A DNA stretch of 64,000 bases from Prorocentrum cordatum. Taxonomy: Eukaryota; Sar; Dinophyceae; Prorocentrales; Prorocentraceae. The position numbers were made by a program, and so were the translations under genes. The stretch spans positions 112,183 through 176,182 of the forward strand of contig CAUYUJ010016476.1 of NCBI GenBank assembly GCA_963575745.1, written 5' to 3'. The notes below the pieces were generated by a model, which was given only the letters and a program-made list of their open reading frames with translations, had not been told where the DNA came from and did no database searches. Shown here in pieces: positions 62,070-64,000 of this stretch; the first letter of the stretch is position 1; every line of letters starts with the position of its first letter.

Positions 62070-62266
62070 TGGGATAAGCGGTCGCCTGCCCTCCCCGCCC
62101 CCGGACCTTCAATCCGACGGAATTGGCTTTCCTCCGTGTTTGGTAGAAGTGGCATAACGCACCGCCAACAAGTCACGAAGGCAAGCGCTGTTGGTCGCAG
62201 CACCGGCCGCGAGCTCCACGTTGCAAGCGCCGGGCAACGCGCCCTGCCGCCTCCTCCGCCGCGGGC
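62070..62266. other. Spacer before the Rep pseudogene
   Basis: GC-rich, no gene recognised. Confidence 0.3.
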
Positions 62267-62363
62267 CAGACGCGCGGGCAACGCGTTGCACGATGTTCTG
62301 GACACACGTGCAAACGACATGAAGCCGCAATGATACGCAGGCTGTGTCCCGCGCGGGCCTGCA
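62267..62363. repeat. 97-bp direct repeat, left copy
   Basis: CAGACGCGCGGGCAACGCGT ... TGTCCCGCGCGGGCCTGCA appears identical to 63363-63459. It contains GATGTTCTGGACACACGTGC. The Rep fragment lies exactly between the two copies. Confidence 0.95.
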
Positions 62364-63364
62364 GCAAGGCCCGCGAATTCAGACGGACCCAGTCCGCGGG
62401 GAGCACCTCGTCCACGGCAACCGCGCCCATCGCGCGGACATCCGCCAGCAAGGCGTCTGCCTGCGCGCGGGGTATGCGCGCGTCGGACATGAGGTCGTCG
62501 AAGCCGCTCGCAGGCGGCACGCCCGCGTCTGCCCCGACCGGCGCAGCGGGCGCCGGGCGGAAAACGCCGACGGCGTCGAACTTTGCCGCCTCCCGGACGA
62601 TCCACGCGGTCATGCACGGGGCACACGAGAGTACGTCCTGCAAAGAGCCGTCCGACAAGACGGAGGTGAATGGGAACTGCCTCGCGCGGTTCTGCATGTG
62701 CCGGATGTCCTCCGCACCCACCTTATTCGTCGTCCCCCAGAGGCCCTCCAGCTTGCCCGTGAAAACGGCGCCGTGGTTCCAGCAGACGTCCTTGTTCCCG
62801 TCGTTGAAGGACTGGGAAACCTGGATCTCGGCGTGCTGGCCGACGAACAGAGACAAGAACAAAGAGGGGGGCGGTTCTCGTGGGCGAACTCAACCGGCCG
62901 GAAGTCGTCCCAGAAGATGAACCGCTTCGTGCGCTGGCCAGGTTCCGGGAGTCCAAAGGAGGAGCCCAAGGCAGGCTTGTGCAGAACCCGTTTCGGAGTG
63001 AACAGTCGTCGAAAGGGTAAACCACCGTGCTCTTCCCGGGAATTCGACGGCCCCACCAGGAAGGGCACCCTCGTCGTCTTCTTCGGGCCGACCATCAGAA
63101 TGTCCCGCAGAGTCGCCGCGAGCTCCGAACGTCGAAAAGAAGCGGCGCTGCGGGAGAAGATGGTCTCCACGGCTGACCTGTACAGAGCACGCCGGCCCGG
63201 GGACATGTCTCCTCAGCGCAGCGGCACACGAGCGTCCAATCGTCCACCGCCTCGAAGGCCGCGTTCTCGCGTCGTCTCCTCAAGGTCCGCCGTCAGCTTG
63301 CGCACTCGGCTGCGGACGAACCGCTGCATGGTCTTCGTCCCGCGGTCCTGGACGTGCGCCATCA
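62361..63364 (-). pseudogene. Partial Rep-like pseudogene (helicase region)
   Basis: Closely similar to 57830-58858 of the intact Rep gene, roughly residues 329-671. It lacks the HUH nuclease and the last about 20 residues. Multiple indels break it. An extra G in the Walker A codons (CCCGGGAATTC versus CCCGGAATTC) destroys the GKST reading frame. There is a 4-bp loss near 62868-62880, single-base losses near 62932 and 63127, and a 17-bp deletion near 63268. Only the C-terminal about 160 residues before the junction stay in frame. Homology begins and ends exactly at the 97-bp repeats. Function is not expected. Confidence 0.85.
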
Positions 63365-63459
63365 GACGCGCGGGCAACGCGTTGCACGATGTTCTGGACA
63401 CACGTGCAAACGACATGAAGCCGCAATGATACGCAGGCTGTGTCCCGCGCGGGCCTGCA
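63363..63459. repeat. 97-bp direct repeat, right copy
   Basis: Appears identical to 62267-62363. Confidence 0.95.
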
Positions 63460-63785
63460 CTAAGGCAAACGCGCGTAAAGCGCGGGAGTCGCGAGCACCG
63501 CAGGGTCCTCGCCATGGGCAGCCGAGCACCTCCCGAAAGGCACGGATGGAACAGTAGCAGCGCGGCTACGATTTTCAAGTCTACGGATCCACGACACGTT
63601 TCTCGGTGCATGCGCTGCGGCAGGAATTCTGAAATCTCTCGGCGGTCACTGAGGAAAAATCCGCTGTGGCAGAGGCCAAGCCGCCGATTCGGCTGGCTCC
63701 CCGGCCGCGGCTGGAAAAATTGCGTCGTGGCAAAGACCGTGCCGCCGACTCGGCTGATCAGCGCCAACGCTCCCGGGCCGCAGGC
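63460..63785. other. Unassigned spacer
   Basis: Includes a CCGCCGATTCGGCTGG/GCCGCCGACTCGGCTGA pair at about 63682 and 63748. No gene recognised; possibly transposon 3' flank. Confidence 0.35.
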
Positions 63786-63998
63786 TCAATCGCTCGGGAT
63801 CCTGCCTCCCTCGGCCACGACGACCTCCGCCGCCTTCGTCTTCATCTTAGCCACGGCTGCCCTGATGACGCTCTTCGGGATGCCCATGGCGACGCGCCTG
63901 AGGCGCGCCTTGTAAGCGCTCTGAGACTCGTTGGCCGGCGCGCTCTGCTCTGCCATTCGCCGGTTGACCTCCGCCCAGAGGAAGTAGTCGAGGGGGTT
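63786..63998 (-). CDS. Tc1/mariner-type transposase, C-terminal fragment (cut by window edge)
   Basis: On the minus strand the frame entering from the right edge reads NPLDYFLWAEVNRRM, then AYKARLRRVAMGIPKSVIRA, and ends SD followed by TGA (complement of 63786-63788), about 71 residues. NPLDYFLW is the hallmark that follows the second catalytic Asp in DDE transposases of the Tc1/mariner/IS630 superfamily, where the third acidic residue comes shortly after. The downstream basic helices fit the C-terminal tail of these enzymes, which cut and paste elements at TA sites. The N-terminal DNA-binding domain and first catalytic residues lie outside the window. The visible part has no frameshift, so it may belong to an intact gene. 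Confidence 0.8.
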   Translation of the reverse strand, partial: NPLDYFLWAEVNRRMAEQSAPANESQSAYKARLRRVAMGIPKSVIRAAVAKMKTKAAEVVVAEGGRIPSD

Positions 63999-64000
63999 CA

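Overview
This 64 kb window looks like nuclear DNA from a GC-rich, repeat-dense protist genome. A dinoflagellate is the best guess. The inference rests on three things: APE-type LINE retrotransposons, a Rep (HUH plus SF3 helicase) protein of the kind reported in dinoflagellate genomes, and a very high load of microsatellites and small foldback elements. Other large algal genomes, such as haptophytes, are not excluded. I recognise no host housekeeping gene, rRNA, tRNA, CRISPR array or bacterial-style operon. Every protein-coding signal I can support belongs to a mobile or virus-derived element.

Layout. 1-1643: GGA/TCC arrays and the left part of a dispersed repeat module. 1644-11508: one long LINE-like element of about 9.9 kb, bounded by a perfect 18-bp target-site duplication. 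It carries a repeat-rich 5' section, a gag-like ORF1 region, an ORF2 (endonuclease, reverse transcriptase, zinc knuckle, RNase H) broken by several frameshifts, and an unusual downstream ORF3. 11527-12760: the remainder of the interrupted module, which includes an 83-bp minisatellite. 12.7-50.8 kb: essentially gene-free. It is filled by GGA/TCC, GAT, CATA and GAC arrays, 15-, 18- and 83-bp minisatellites, and at least ten families of short elements with inverted termini. One weak hAT/DUF659-like transposase remnant lies near 27 kb. 50.8-53.9 kb: satellite-like DNA, made of a GAGGCT array with higher-order structure, a 73-bp array embedded in it, and then a degenerate array of about 174 bp. 54.7-56.8 kb: the 5' part of a second, different LINE-like element. 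57.8-59.8 kb (minus): an intact 690-aa Rep-like gene with iteron-like repeats just upstream of its start. 62.3-63.4 kb (minus): a decayed partial copy of the same Rep gene inserted between 97-bp direct repeats. 63.8-64.0 kb (minus): the C-terminus of a Tc1/mariner-type transposase, cut by the window edge.

The arrangement is best read as layers. Modules built of (GGA)n - unique core - 83-bp satellite - (GGA)n occur at least three times; one of them was split by the 9.9-kb LINE, and another serves as its paralogous empty site. Small foldback elements litter the spaces and are sometimes nested in each other. Long open frames over the simple repeats are by-products of the repeats and are not annotated as genes.
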